In this document: positions 16,143 through 23,404 of the stretch, one piece after another | How positions within the stretch are numbered: position 1 is the stretch's first letter | How the letters are laid out: the number at the start of each line of letters is the position of its first letter | NCBI GenBank assembly: GCA_029261195.1 | Contig: JAJDBU010000013.1 | Location: 1-45,474 of the forward strand | DNA from: Nitrospirota bacterium | GTDB lineage: Bacteria; Nitrospirota; Nitrospiria; SBBL01; JAADHI01 | Length of the DNA: 45,474 bases | Direction: 5' to 3' | Made by a program: the position numbers and the translations under genes | Notes under the pieces: generated by a model | Told to the model about the DNA's origin: nothing | Seen by the model: the letters and a program-made list of their open reading frames with translations, nothing else | Databases searched by the model: none

Positions 16143-17444
16143 ATGACTCAATTGTTGAAGCCTGCACGAATATTAACGGAACGGGACATCTCCCTGAAGG
16201 ACCTCTTGGTGGTAGAGCCGATTGACTATACCGCTTATCGTGAACGGGGAGGTTATGGGAGCCTAGACAGAGCAAGAAACGCTCTTGAGCCGTCCGGTGT
16301 AAGAGAGGCGGTTCAATCCGCAAACCTCCGTGGACGTGGCGGGGCTGGTTTTCCAACATGGAAAAAATGGGACATGGTCATTCGGCAGCGGGAGAAAAAA
16401 CGCTATCTCTGCTGCAATGCCGCTGAGGATGAGCCGGGTACCTTCAAAGACCGGTATCTTCTCCGTTCCAACCCCCACCAATTAATTGAGGGGGTGATTC
16501 TTGCCGCCTATGCCATCGGTGCACAGGAGGCAACGCTTTTCATCAATTGTCGTTATGAGGAAGAAATCGCTTTTATGGAGGCGGCCCTTCAAGAGTCAAA
16601 AATCCAAGGCTACTGGGGCGATTCATCTGCGCAGGCTCCGGCGAATGTCAAGCTTAAGATCTGTCCGAGTCCGGGCAGTTATGTGGCCGGAGAAGAAACC
16701 GCGCTGCTAGAAGTCATTGAGGGCAAGGTCGCGGCACCCAGGCAGAAACCCCCCTATTATCCTGCAATGCACGGGCTTTTCGGAAAACCGACAGTAGTTA
16801 ATAACGCCGAAACCCTTTCTAATCTCCCTTATATCCTCCGCGAGGGAGGAGAAGCCTTTCAGGCTATAGGTCTCGGAAGCGCTTCGGGCACAATGATTTT
16901 TACTCTAACGGGGGATGTCAGTCGCCCCGGCCTTTATGAACGTCCCCTTGGCACCTCACTTCGAGACCTGATCATCGACTGTGGCGGCGGGGTCACCGAT
17001 GGCAGCACCTTGAAGGCCGTCTTTCCCGGAGGCCCCTCGACGCCCGTCCTGCCCGCATCCCGAATCGATGTCCCGCTCGACTTTGATTCACTGAAGGCTG
17101 CAGGTTCGGGATTAGGAACAGGCGCCGTGATTGTCATGTCAGACAAGTCCTGTATGCTGGGTAAGGCAATACAATATGCTCGTTTCTTTGCAAAAGAAAG
17201 CTGTGGTCAATGCCCACCCTGCAAACTCGGAACAGTTCACCTTGCCGAAATTCTTGAAAAAATCGAAGCAGGAGAAGGCAGTGAAAAAGACATAGAACAG
17301 GTCAAGCAGGTCTGTGACATGGTGAAGGGGAGAGGCCAGTGTTTTCTGTTGACTGGTGCGGCGATTGCAGTCGAAAGCATCTTTGAGCATTTCCGACCCG
17401 AATTTGATCGCCATGTTGAAGCAGGAGGTTGTTCCTTCACTTAA
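16143..17444 (+). CDS. NuoF-like NADH-binding flavoprotein (orphan diaphorase subunit)
   Basis: The 433-residue protein has the Complex I 51-kDa/NuoF fold. The FMN motif GRGGAGFPTWKKW is at about 64-76, the NADH motif NAAEDEPGTFKDR at 92-104, then GEETALLEVIEGK and GKPTVVNNAETL. The N3-type 4Fe-4S cluster is bound by Cys354, Cys357, Cys360 (SCGQCPPC) and Cys400 (GRGQCFLL). It should oxidise NADH or reduce NAD, passing electrons through FMN to a 4Fe-4S cluster. No NuoE-like 2Fe-2S partner or NuoG/catalytic subunit is adjacent, so the electron partner is unknown: another Complex I, a formate dehydrogenase or a hydrogenase are possible. An Fe-S carrier gene follows. The gene symbol is withheld because family membership does not fix the complex. 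Confidence 0.88.
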   Translation: MTQLLKPARILTERDISLKDLLVVEPIDYTAYRERGGYGSLDRARNALEPSGVREAVQSANLRGRGGAGFPTWKKWDMVIRQREKKRYLCCNAAEDEPGTFKDRYLLRSNPHQLIEGVILAAYAIGAQEATLFINCRYEEEIAFMEAALQESKIQGYWGDSSAQAPANVKLKICPSPGSYVAGEETALLEVIEGKVAAPRQKPPYYPAMHGLFGKPTVVNNAETLSNLPYILREGGEAFQAIGLGSASGTMIFTLTGDVSRPGLYERPLGTSLRDLIIDCGGGVTDGSTLKAVFPGGPSTPVLPASRIDVPLDFDSLKAAGSGLGTGAVIVMSDKSCMLGKAIQYARFFAKESCGQCPPCKLGTVHLAEILEKIEAGEGSEKDIEQVKQVCDMVKGRGQCFLLTGAAIAVESIFEHFRPEFDRHVEAGGCSFT

Positions 17445-17523
17445 CTTTCCCAGGAACAAGCGAGACCTCTATTTGCTTCAATGAGTAGAAATAAGAAATA
17501 ATCACTACAGGAGGAATCAAAGC

Positions 17524-17844
17524 ATGATTGTCATTACAGAACAGGCTGGAGCCAAACTAAAAGAAGTGATGGAAAATGAAAACAAGGCCGGTTATGGTCT
17601 CAGAATCTATGTTGAGGGCGGAGGTTGCTCCGGATTTCAATACGGAATGGCCTTTGAGGAAAAGCCCAACGAGGAAGATGACGTGATCTCAATGCACGGG
17701 ATTGATGTCTTTATCGATCCCTACAGCGTCCCGATGCTGACTGGAACCGAAGTCGATTACAAAGATGACCTTCAGGACTCCGGATTTTCGATGAAAAACC
17801 CCAACGCAAAAACAACCTGCGGCTGCGGACAGTCTTTTAGCTAA
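17524..17844 (+). CDS. erpA: A-type iron-sulfur carrier (ErpA/IscA/HesB family)
   Basis: The 106-residue protein has the three invariant cysteines: Cys35 in GGGCSGFQYG and Cys99/Cys101 in TTCGCGQSF at the C-terminus. These proteins carry and insert Fe-S clusters into target enzymes. The start is ATG 17524 with AGGAGGA (17511-17517). It sits 79 bases after the NuoF-like gene, whose 4Fe-4S cluster is a natural target. The name erpA is chosen over iscA because no isc genes are nearby; reading alone cannot separate the two. It is followed by a strong hairpin. Confidence 0.9.
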   Translation: MIVITEQAGAKLKEVMENENKAGYGLRIYVEGGGCSGFQYGMAFEEKPNEEDDVISMHGIDVFIDPYSVPMLTGTEVDYKDDLQDSGFSMKNPNAKTTCGCGQSFS

Positions 17845-17845
17845 G

Positions 17846-17902
17846 GAATCTCTGAACAACTAGGTGATTTGCCAGGTTAACCACCTACTTGTTCAGAGAT
17901 TC
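17846..17902 (+). promoter_or_regulatory. 21-bp hairpin between erpA and the gamma-carbonic anhydrase gene
   Basis: The arm 17846-17866 (GAATCTCTGAACAA...TAGGTG) is the reverse complement of 17882-17902 (CACCTA...TTGTTCAGAGATTC) with a single mismatch; the loop is 15 bases. The only purine-rich stretch before the downstream ATG at 17909 (AGAGA, 17895-17899) lies inside the second arm. Folding would therefore hide it. There is no T-run, so it is not a classical terminator. Confidence 0.8.
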
Positions 17903-17908
17903 TGTAAT

Positions 17909-18418
17909 ATGATTGACTCCTTCAAAGGCATCCTCCCCAAAATTTCACCCACCGCCTTTATCGCGCCATCCTCCGATATCATTGGTGATGTCGAAATCGG
18001 AGAAGAGAGTTCGATCTGGTACAGTTCTGTCGTCAGAGGAGATGTTCATTACATCAGAATCGGCGTACGCACAAACATTCAAGACCTCTCCATGTTACAC
18101 GTCACACGACAGACTCACCCTTTAATTATCGGTAATGAAATCACAATCGGTCATCATGTGACTCTGCATGGCTGCACGATTCACGACCGTGTTCTCGTGG
18201 GGATGGGAGCTGTTATCCTTGATGGCGCCGTCATTTCTGAAGGCTCGATGATCGGGGCGGGTTCAATTGTCACGGAAGGAACAAGGATCCCTTCCGGCGT
18301 ACTGGCATTTGGCGCACCCGCCCGAGTCAAGCGTCCTCTAACAGAAAAAGAGTCTGCTTTTCTGGCCCAATCGGCACAAAACTATGTCGATCTATCCAGA
18401 ACCTACCTCAAAAAATAA
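17909..18418 (+). CDS. Gamma-class carbonic anhydrase-like hexapeptide-repeat protein
   Basis: The 169-residue left-handed beta-helix protein is of the YrdA/CamH type. Hexapeptide turns run from SSDIIGDVEIGEESSIWYSSV to SMIGAGSIVTEGTRIPSG. Three His ligands for a metal appear at His64 (MLHVT), His82 or His83 and His87 (IGHHVTLHGC). VVRGDV and GAPARVKR are also typical. It may hydrate CO2 or act as a non-catalytic homologue. I start at ATG 17909, matching the family N-terminus; a GTG at 17864 would begin inside the upstream hairpin. The local ribosome-binding site is weak and is buried in that hairpin. Confidence 0.88.
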   Translation: MIDSFKGILPKISPTAFIAPSSDIIGDVEIGEESSIWYSSVVRGDVHYIRIGVRTNIQDLSMLHVTRQTHPLIIGNEITIGHHVTLHGCTIHDRVLVGMGAVILDGAVISEGSMIGAGSIVTEGTRIPSGVLAFGAPARVKRPLTEKESAFLAQSAQNYVDLSRTYLKK

Positions 18419-18463
18419 TTTCCCACCACTACTTCGCCTGGATCGAGAAGAGCCTTAAAGAGA
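18419..18463. other. Start of a 466-base stretch without an intact gene
   Basis: The whole stretch 18419-18884 contains no intact gene. It begins with a short spacer, is mostly the decayed VapC described next, and ends with about 86 bases of AT-rich leader for the membrane protein. Confidence 0.5.
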
Positions 18464-18798
18464 GTGTCTGTTTATTTTGATACGAGCACCCTGGCGAAGT
18501 GGTATATTAACGAGCCTGGTTCCGGCTATGTAAGGACCGTAAAAGATGCTGTGATCAGTCGCCTCACGATGGTAGAAATGCGTTGTTTGCTGAGCCGTCA
18601 CAGACGATGGTGACCATCAAATTGATGACCGCATTGTCTGAACATCCCCTACGAACACTCGGCGCGTTACACCTGAGCATTGCCCGAAGCATGGCCGGGA
18701 CGGCATTAGTTGCAGCAGATCGAGTGATGACAAATGCCGCCGAGGACTAAGGTCTCAAAGGTCTCAAAATGGAGCGTTTCGGCCACGCAAAACAATGC
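18464..18798 (+). pseudogene. vapC: Decayed VapC-type PIN-domain toxin
   Basis: A GTG at 18464 opens a 49-codon segment, VSVYFDTSTLAKWYINEPGS, continuing to LTMVEMRCLLSRHRR before TGA at 18611. The Asp of FDTS and the Glu of VEM are the first catalytic acids of PIN RNases. From 18607, in another frame, the C-terminal half reads LRTLGALHLSIARSMAG, ALVAADRVMTNAAED, then a nonsense TAA (18748-18750) where Leu is expected, then GLKGLKMERF. GGTCTCAAA is tandemly duplicated at 18751-18768, adding GLK. The middle of the domain is missing. No VapB antitoxin gene is recognisable upstream. It is a dead toxin-antitoxin remnant. Confidence 0.78.
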
Positions 18799-18884
18799 TA
18801 AAGGGTGAAACAATTGTTCTTGTTTTTTCAGGAACACGTCGTTATGATACCCGCCGCATGATTTGATAGAAGGTGAATTAGAAA

Positions 18885-19277
18885 ATGGAAAAAATGTCTC
18901 AAGATACACCCTCAGAAGAATTCATCGACCGTAAAGACCTTGCTGTGCTTTGGGCCGTCGGAATACTTGTTTCCCTCCTCCTTTCCCTTGGTGCCTTTGT
19001 CTGGCAGCCGGACCTTTATGAGGCGCTTCAAAGTACCAGCCTGGATGAAACCGAGGCCCGTGTCGAAAACAGCCAGAACCAACTGGTTGTAGATGCCCTG
19101 AATAAGCAACAAATTGAATACCATATCTCTATGAAGACTGCCGTGAAGTTGAAACCGGTCTACATTCGCCTCCCTTCCGACCTGCTTCGTCTTCTGCTCT
19201 TTCCCACGGCCCCAATTGTCATCATCGGATTACTCATCCGAAAATCAAAACGGTTTTCAAAACAAAATAATCCGTAA
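18885..19277 (+). CDS. Small two-helix membrane protein, function unknown
   Basis: The 130-residue protein has transmembrane segments at about 22-41 (AVLWAVGILVSLLLSLGAFVW) and 102-119 (LLRLLLFPTAPIVIIGLLI) and a polar region of about 60 residues between them. No family motif is recognised. The start ATG 18885 has GAAGGTG (18871-18877) upstream; ATG 18897 is an alternative. It lies 101 bases before an ABC exporter on the same strand, separated by hairpins, so it may or may not be co-transcribed. Confidence 0.7.
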   Translation: MEKMSQDTPSEEFIDRKDLAVLWAVGILVSLLLSLGAFVWQPDLYEALQSTSLDETEARVENSQNQLVVDALNKQQIEYHISMKTAVKLKPVYIRLPSDLLRLLLFPTAPIVIIGLLIRKSKRFSKQNNP

Positions 19278-19282
19278 ACGAT

Positions 19283-19348
19283 AACCCTTTACGGAGGGTT
19301 CAGGGTGCAGCAAGGTCGAAAGATCAGCTAATCTTTTTCTGCACCCTG
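19283..19348 (+). promoter_or_regulatory. Series of hairpins in the leader of the ABC exporter gene
   Basis: First hairpin: AACCCT/AGGGTT around TTACGG (19283-19300). Directly after it, CAGGGTGCAG (19301-19310) pairs perfectly with CTGCACCCTG (19339-19348). Within that loop AAAGAT (19319-19324) pairs with ATCTTT (19331-19336). The exporter ATG is 30 bases further on. It looks like an attenuator or structured leader. Confidence 0.6.
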
Positions 19349-19378
19349 ACAACTGCACTCTCTGCGAACGGATACCGA

Positions 19379-21127
19379 ATGCCTGACGATTCACATACCC
19401 GGCGAATCTTTAAACTGGCGCAGCCCTATTTCTGTATCCTGGCCCTTGCGACCTTCTTCCTTCTCTTATCCTCCGGTATCAGCCTCAGTATCCCCTGGTT
19501 GATCCGGGAACCGATTGATCTCATTCTGACGAAGCGTGAGATTCCGTCTTTTGCGACCTTCTTTGGGCTGATCCTCCTTTTTATGATCCAGGCCCTCTTT
19601 TCATTCGCACACAATTATCTCTCCGACTCGGTTGGAGAACGCCTCCTTGCCGACCTTCGCGTGAAGCTCTTTTCACACCTTGAGACCCTGTCGCTCCCTT
19701 TTTTTACGGGTCGTCGGACAGGGGAACTGCTTTCCAGAATGACGAACGACCTCGGTGTGCTGCAGACGATGGCGACGGAAATGCCGGTCAACTTCATCCG
19801 GCAAGCACTGGTGTTGATCGGTGGTGTAGGGATTATCTTTTACATGAACTGGCGTTTGACCCTGCTTGCTCTTTTGCTGATTCCGGTTGTGGTCCTCGTC
19901 GCACGATTCATTGGAAGGCGCTTAAGGGCGCTCTCCACCACGGTGCAGGATCAACTGGCAGAAACAACCACGCTGATGGAAGAGATGATCTCCGGCATCC
20001 GGACGATCAAGTCCTTCGGTCGGGAGGGCTATGAACGGGATCGTTTTGCGTTTCAGAGCAATCAAACCCTTCAAGTTGTATTAAAGCGGCTCAAGATCTC
20101 AACCGCCTTTGGCCCCCTGATGCTTTTCATGGGTTTAAGTACCGTTTGCGGGCTGCTTTGGTATGGGGCAAAGGAGGTTCAGCTGGGTAAAATCACCGCC
20201 GGTGAGGTGATCTCTTTCATCATGTACGCCGTCATCATTACCGGACCCGTCGGGAGCTTTGCCCGCCTATTTTCACGCTTGCAAGAGGGTCTGGGCGCAA
20301 GCCGTCGCATCTTTGAATTGCTTGATACGGAGCCCGAAGTCGCTGATCTTCCAAATGCCAGGCCCCTTCCTGAAATTGCAGGTGCGGTCCGGTTTGAGCA
20401 TGTTTCATTTCATTATCTCAAGAACCAACCAGTGTTGCATGAGATAGATTTTACGATCGAAGCGGGAGAAAAGGTCGCGCTTGTAGGTCCTAGCGGCGCG
20501 GGAAAAAGCACGCTTGTCCATCTTTTACACCGTTTTTACGATCCGACATCGGGAAGTATTTTAATTGACGGTCAGCCCCTGAGGTCAGTGCAATTGAAAA
20601 GTTATTACGACCAGATTGCCTATGTGCCTCAGGAAGTCGTGCTTTTCGCGGGGACGCTTCGAGAGAATATTCTTTACGGGAGACTGGATGCGACCGAAGC
20701 GGCTTTGATTTCGGCATCTCAGGCGGCCCATGCCGATGATTTCATCATGTCTTTTCCCGATGGCTATGAAACCCTTGTGGGCGAGAAGGGCTTGACGCTT
20801 TCGGGAGGGCAGCGTCAGAGAATTGCTATCGCCCGGGCATTTTTAAAAAATCCCGCGATCCTGATTTTCGATGAAGCCACCGCATTTTTAGACAACGAAT
20901 CAGAGCTTAAGATCCAAGATGCCCTGGATCGACTGATGCTGGGGAAGACCACTTTTATGATTGCCCACAGGCTCTCAACGATCCAAAAGGCCGACCGGAT
21001 TCTGGTTTTTAACAAGGGGACGCTTGTGGAGCAGGGAAAACATGAAGTGCTTATTGAAAAACGCGGACTTTATTATCACCTCTATACCTTAAAAGAGACG
21101 GGTGCGGATTTATCTGTGTCGGAATGA
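19379..21127 (+). CDS. ABC exporter, MsbA-like half-transporter
   Basis: The 582-residue protein has a six-helix transmembrane domain (about 15-310) fused to an ATPase domain. It shows Walker A GPSGAGKST (about 372-380), signature LSGGQRQRIAIARA, Walker B ILIFDEAT and an H-loop in MIAHRLSTIQ. Two such subunits make a working exporter. In a Gram-negative genome with lptABC the natural guess is flipping lipid A core (MsbA), but multidrug or other lipid export cannot be excluded. The D-loop reads AFLDNESE rather than the common SALD.ESE. The start ATG 19379 has only CGGA as a weak ribosome-binding site. Confidence 0.9.
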   Translation: MPDDSHTRRIFKLAQPYFCILALATFFLLLSSGISLSIPWLIREPIDLILTKREIPSFATFFGLILLFMIQALFSFAHNYLSDSVGERLLADLRVKLFSHLETLSLPFFTGRRTGELLSRMTNDLGVLQTMATEMPVNFIRQALVLIGGVGIIFYMNWRLTLLALLLIPVVVLVARFIGRRLRALSTTVQDQLAETTTLMEEMISGIRTIKSFGREGYERDRFAFQSNQTLQVVLKRLKISTAFGPLMLFMGLSTVCGLLWYGAKEVQLGKITAGEVISFIMYAVIITGPVGSFARLFSRLQEGLGASRRIFELLDTEPEVADLPNARPLPEIAGAVRFEHVSFHYLKNQPVLHEIDFTIEAGEKVALVGPSGAGKSTLVHLLHRFYDPTSGSILIDGQPLRSVQLKSYYDQIAYVPQEVVLFAGTLRENILYGRLDATEAALISASQAAHADDFIMSFPDGYETLVGEKGLTLSGGQRQRIAIARAFLKNPAILIFDEATAFLDNESELKIQDALDRLMLGKTTFMIAHRLSTIQKADRILVFNKGTLVEQGKHEVLIEKRGLYYHLYTLKETGADLSVSE

Positions 21128-21290
21128 GATTCGCAATATAGGCGATCTAGCAATATCATTTTATTCAATGATTCCAAAACTGTTATCGCCGCCACCTGGG
21201 ATTGGAATTTTGATCGACAATACAAGGCTTGTAAGATTGTCTGTCGCCATCTATAGCAAAAGTTGAACTTTTAAAAATTGTTTTAATTTT

Positions 21291-21761
21291 CTAAGGAGTC
21301 GTGGTTGTTGTCGTTGTGGCACATGTGATCGTAGCCGTGCCAGTCCAGAGTGCCGAGGCCGTCCCCACCGTAGCAAGAACCGTACCGGAAACCGTAGAAT
21401 CAGTGTTTCCGGTACATCCTGGAATCAACATCGTAGCAAAGACTCTCCCCCGGCCTCGATCATCTGTTTTATTTTTCACCACAAATGGTGGTATCAACGG
21501 GGTTCCTGAAAAATCGGACAAACGAGCTGAACCTCCTGCAAAAAACTCGATCTCAATGTCTCCCAAGAGGTGGGCGGTTTCATCTGTTCCGTCTCTAACA
21601 ACAAAATCAAGGGGTGCGAATGTGACCGGAAGCGGGTCTGTTTGACGGGGAAACTTCGCGGTAGAATCTTTTGGCCCAGTCACGACGGCACCATCCGGTG
21701 CGCGGTCGCCGCAGGCGGCCAGGAATAAAGACGCAAAAATGAGTACGGCGATTTTTTTCAT
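21291..21761 (-). CDS. Predicted lipoprotein, function unknown
   Basis: The 156-residue protein has a lipoprotein signal: basic MKK, hydrophobic core, lipobox LAAC with Cys17. Asp at +3 (CGD) does not clearly give an inner-membrane retention signal. The mature part reads like a beta-rich domain (LDFVVRDGTDETAHLLGDIEIEF...) with two further Cys (PGCTGN, TITCAT) that may form a disulfide, and ends in a run of Thr. No family is recognised. The ATG overlaps the aroB stop by four bases, so it is translationally coupled as the last gene of the pil-aro operon. Confidence 0.8.
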   Translation of the reverse strand: MKKIAVLIFASLFLAACGDRAPDGAVVTGPKDSTAKFPRQTDPLPVTFAPLDFVVRDGTDETAHLLGDIEIEFFAGGSARLSDFSGTPLIPPFVVKNKTDDRGRGRVFATMLIPGCTGNTDSTVSGTVLATVGTASALWTGTATITCATTTTTTTP

Positions 21762-22858
21762 GAGTGACTCCTATGCAGGGACTTAAGGAAGGCAGACAGC
21801 TCTTTTCGCTTGATCGGCATGATGCGAACCGCCCCGATCCGCTCAGGTAATATGAAATAGATTTCCCCGCCAACGACCTTCTTATCGGAGGCCATCACCC
21901 TCAGCATATCCTCAGGCGCAAGGCTCGGTAAATCAGTGGGAAGGCCAAATGCTTCAAGAAGCGCGATCTGTCTCTTGAGCGCCACTGGGTCTAAGAGGCC
22001 CAGTCGCTCGGCCAGTCGGCTCGCAAGGACCATTCCGATGGCGACCCCTTCCCCATGCCGATATTTACTGTACCCGGTCAATGTTTCGATGGCATGGCCG
22101 AAGGTGTGGCCATAGTTCAAGATCTTGCGCCGCCCCGATTCCTGCTCATCCGATTGAACGATCTCGACTTTGAGCGCCGATGAGCGATCAATACAATGGA
22201 GGATGGATTCCGGCTCAAGGGCATGGATTTTTTTGGCGTTTATTTCAAGGAAAGAGAAAAAAGACGCGTCTGCAATGACGCCGTACTTGACGACCTCTGC
22301 AAGACCGGCACGATATTCCCGTTTTGAGAGCGTTTTAAGTACGGTTGGATCGGAACAGACGAGTTTCGGCTGGTGAAAAGCGCCGATCAGGTTTTTCCCT
22401 TCGGGGTGATCCACTCCTGTTTTTCCGCCGATGCTTGCATCGACCTGTGCAACAACCGTTGTCGGGCACTGGACATAAGCAATCCCTCTGAGATAGGTCG
22501 CCGCAGCAAAGCCGCACATGTCTCCGATCACCCCACCACCGAGGGCAATGAGGGTGTCGCTTCGCTCAAAGCGGTTTGAAATTAATTGATCATAGATTTT
22601 TCCAATCTGTCGGGGGGTCTTATAGCGTTCTCCCGCAGGCACATGAATCATCAATGGATCAAATCCTGCGGCCTGCAAGCTGGTCCTTACCCGCTCACCG
22701 TAAAGTCGGTCGATTTTAGGGTTTGTTACCACAGCCACTTTACCCTTGATTGAAATTTTTTGAAGATATTCTCCCAAATGCTCAATGCCTCCCTCGGCAA
22801 TGAGCACATCATAACTTCTTTCGCCAAGATCAAGGTGTCTTCGGATCAAATCTGTCAT
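21758..22858 (-). CDS. aroB: 3-dehydroquinate synthase
   Basis: This 366-residue enzyme converts DAHP to 3-dehydroquinate, step two of the shikimate pathway. It is NAD- and metal-dependent. Visible signatures are the NAD-binding ALGGGVIGDMCGFAAATYLRG (about 106-126), PTTVVAQVDASIGGKTGVD, and the metal ligands in EVVKYG, LNYGHTFGHAIE and HGEGVAIGM. It lies 16 bases after aroK and overlaps the following lipoprotein gene. The aroK-aroB pair behind pilQ is a well known order in Gram-negative bacteria. Confidence 0.96.
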   Translation of the reverse strand: MTDLIRRHLDLGERSYDVLIAEGGIEHLGEYLQKISIKGKVAVVTNPKIDRLYGERVRTSLQAAGFDPLMIHVPAGERYKTPRQIGKIYDQLISNRFERSDTLIALGGGVIGDMCGFAAATYLRGIAYVQCPTTVVAQVDASIGGKTGVDHPEGKNLIGAFHQPKLVCSDPTVLKTLSKREYRAGLAEVVKYGVIADASFFSFLEINAKKIHALEPESILHCIDRSSALKVEIVQSDEQESGRRKILNYGHTFGHAIETLTGYSKYRHGEGVAIGMVLASRLAERLGLLDPVALKRQIALLEAFGLPTDLPSLAPEDMLRVMASDKKVVGGEIYFILPERIGAVRIMPIKRKELSAFLKSLHRSHS

Positions 22859-22874
22859 GCGGCTAAACCTGTCA

Positions 22875-23399
22875 TTAGACCTGCTCCCCGATAAGTGTTG
22901 AAATCTGCTTTAATATGCGTTGCACACTTTTTTTGATCGGAATGTCAGAGGTGTCCACCTTGATCCGGGCGCGATTGTAGGCGACTTCCCGCTCGGATAA
23001 AAGTGTCTTGATTTTTTTGAGCGGATCGGAATCTTTTAGGAGTGGCCGCTGTCCGGAGCGTCTTTGCACCCGTCTTAAAATGACCTCGGGCCGCGCGATC
23101 AAGCACACTAAAATACCTTGTTTCTCCAATCGCTCCAGGTTCAAAGCATTTAAGGCGACACCGCCTCCGGTCGAAATGACATATCCACGTAAACTGGCGA
23201 TTTCGGCCACGGTCTCTGACTCCAGTGACCTGAAGTAAGCCTCTCCTTCTTCCGAAAAGATTTCAGGAATCTTCTTGCCCGTTCTCTCTTCAATCAAATG
23301 GTCGGTGTCGATAAAACGATATTGAAGCTCCACTGCTAAGCGTCTCCCGATAATGCTTTTCCCTGTTCCCATAAAACCCAGCAACACGACATTTTTCAC
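22875..23399 (-). CDS. aroK: Shikimate kinase
   Basis: The 174-residue P-loop kinase phosphorylates shikimate at O3. Walker A is GFMGTGKS (8-15), followed by FIDTDHLIEERTG for shikimate binding and VISTGGGVALN (about 74-84), and the lid Arg-rich segment RRSGQRPLL. Length and motifs are standard. The stop is 16 bases before the aroB start, and the gene begins five bases after the pilQ stop, within the pilMNOPQ-aroKB operon. Confidence 0.95.
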   Translation of the reverse strand: MKNVVLLGFMGTGKSIIGRRLAVELQYRFIDTDHLIEERTGKKIPEIFSEEGEAYFRSLESETVAEIASLRGYVISTGGGVALNALNLERLEKQGILVCLIARPEVILRRVQRRSGQRPLLKDSDPLKKIKTLLSEREVAYNRARIKVDTSDIPIKKSVQRILKQISTLIGEQV

Positions 23400-23404
23400 C
23401 AGGA

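Noticed and set aside
21258-21272. AAAAGTT-G-AACTTTT as terminator between the ABC exporter and the lipoprotein gene
   Set aside because: The stem is all A/T except one pair with a one-base loop, too weak and too tight to fold as a terminator.
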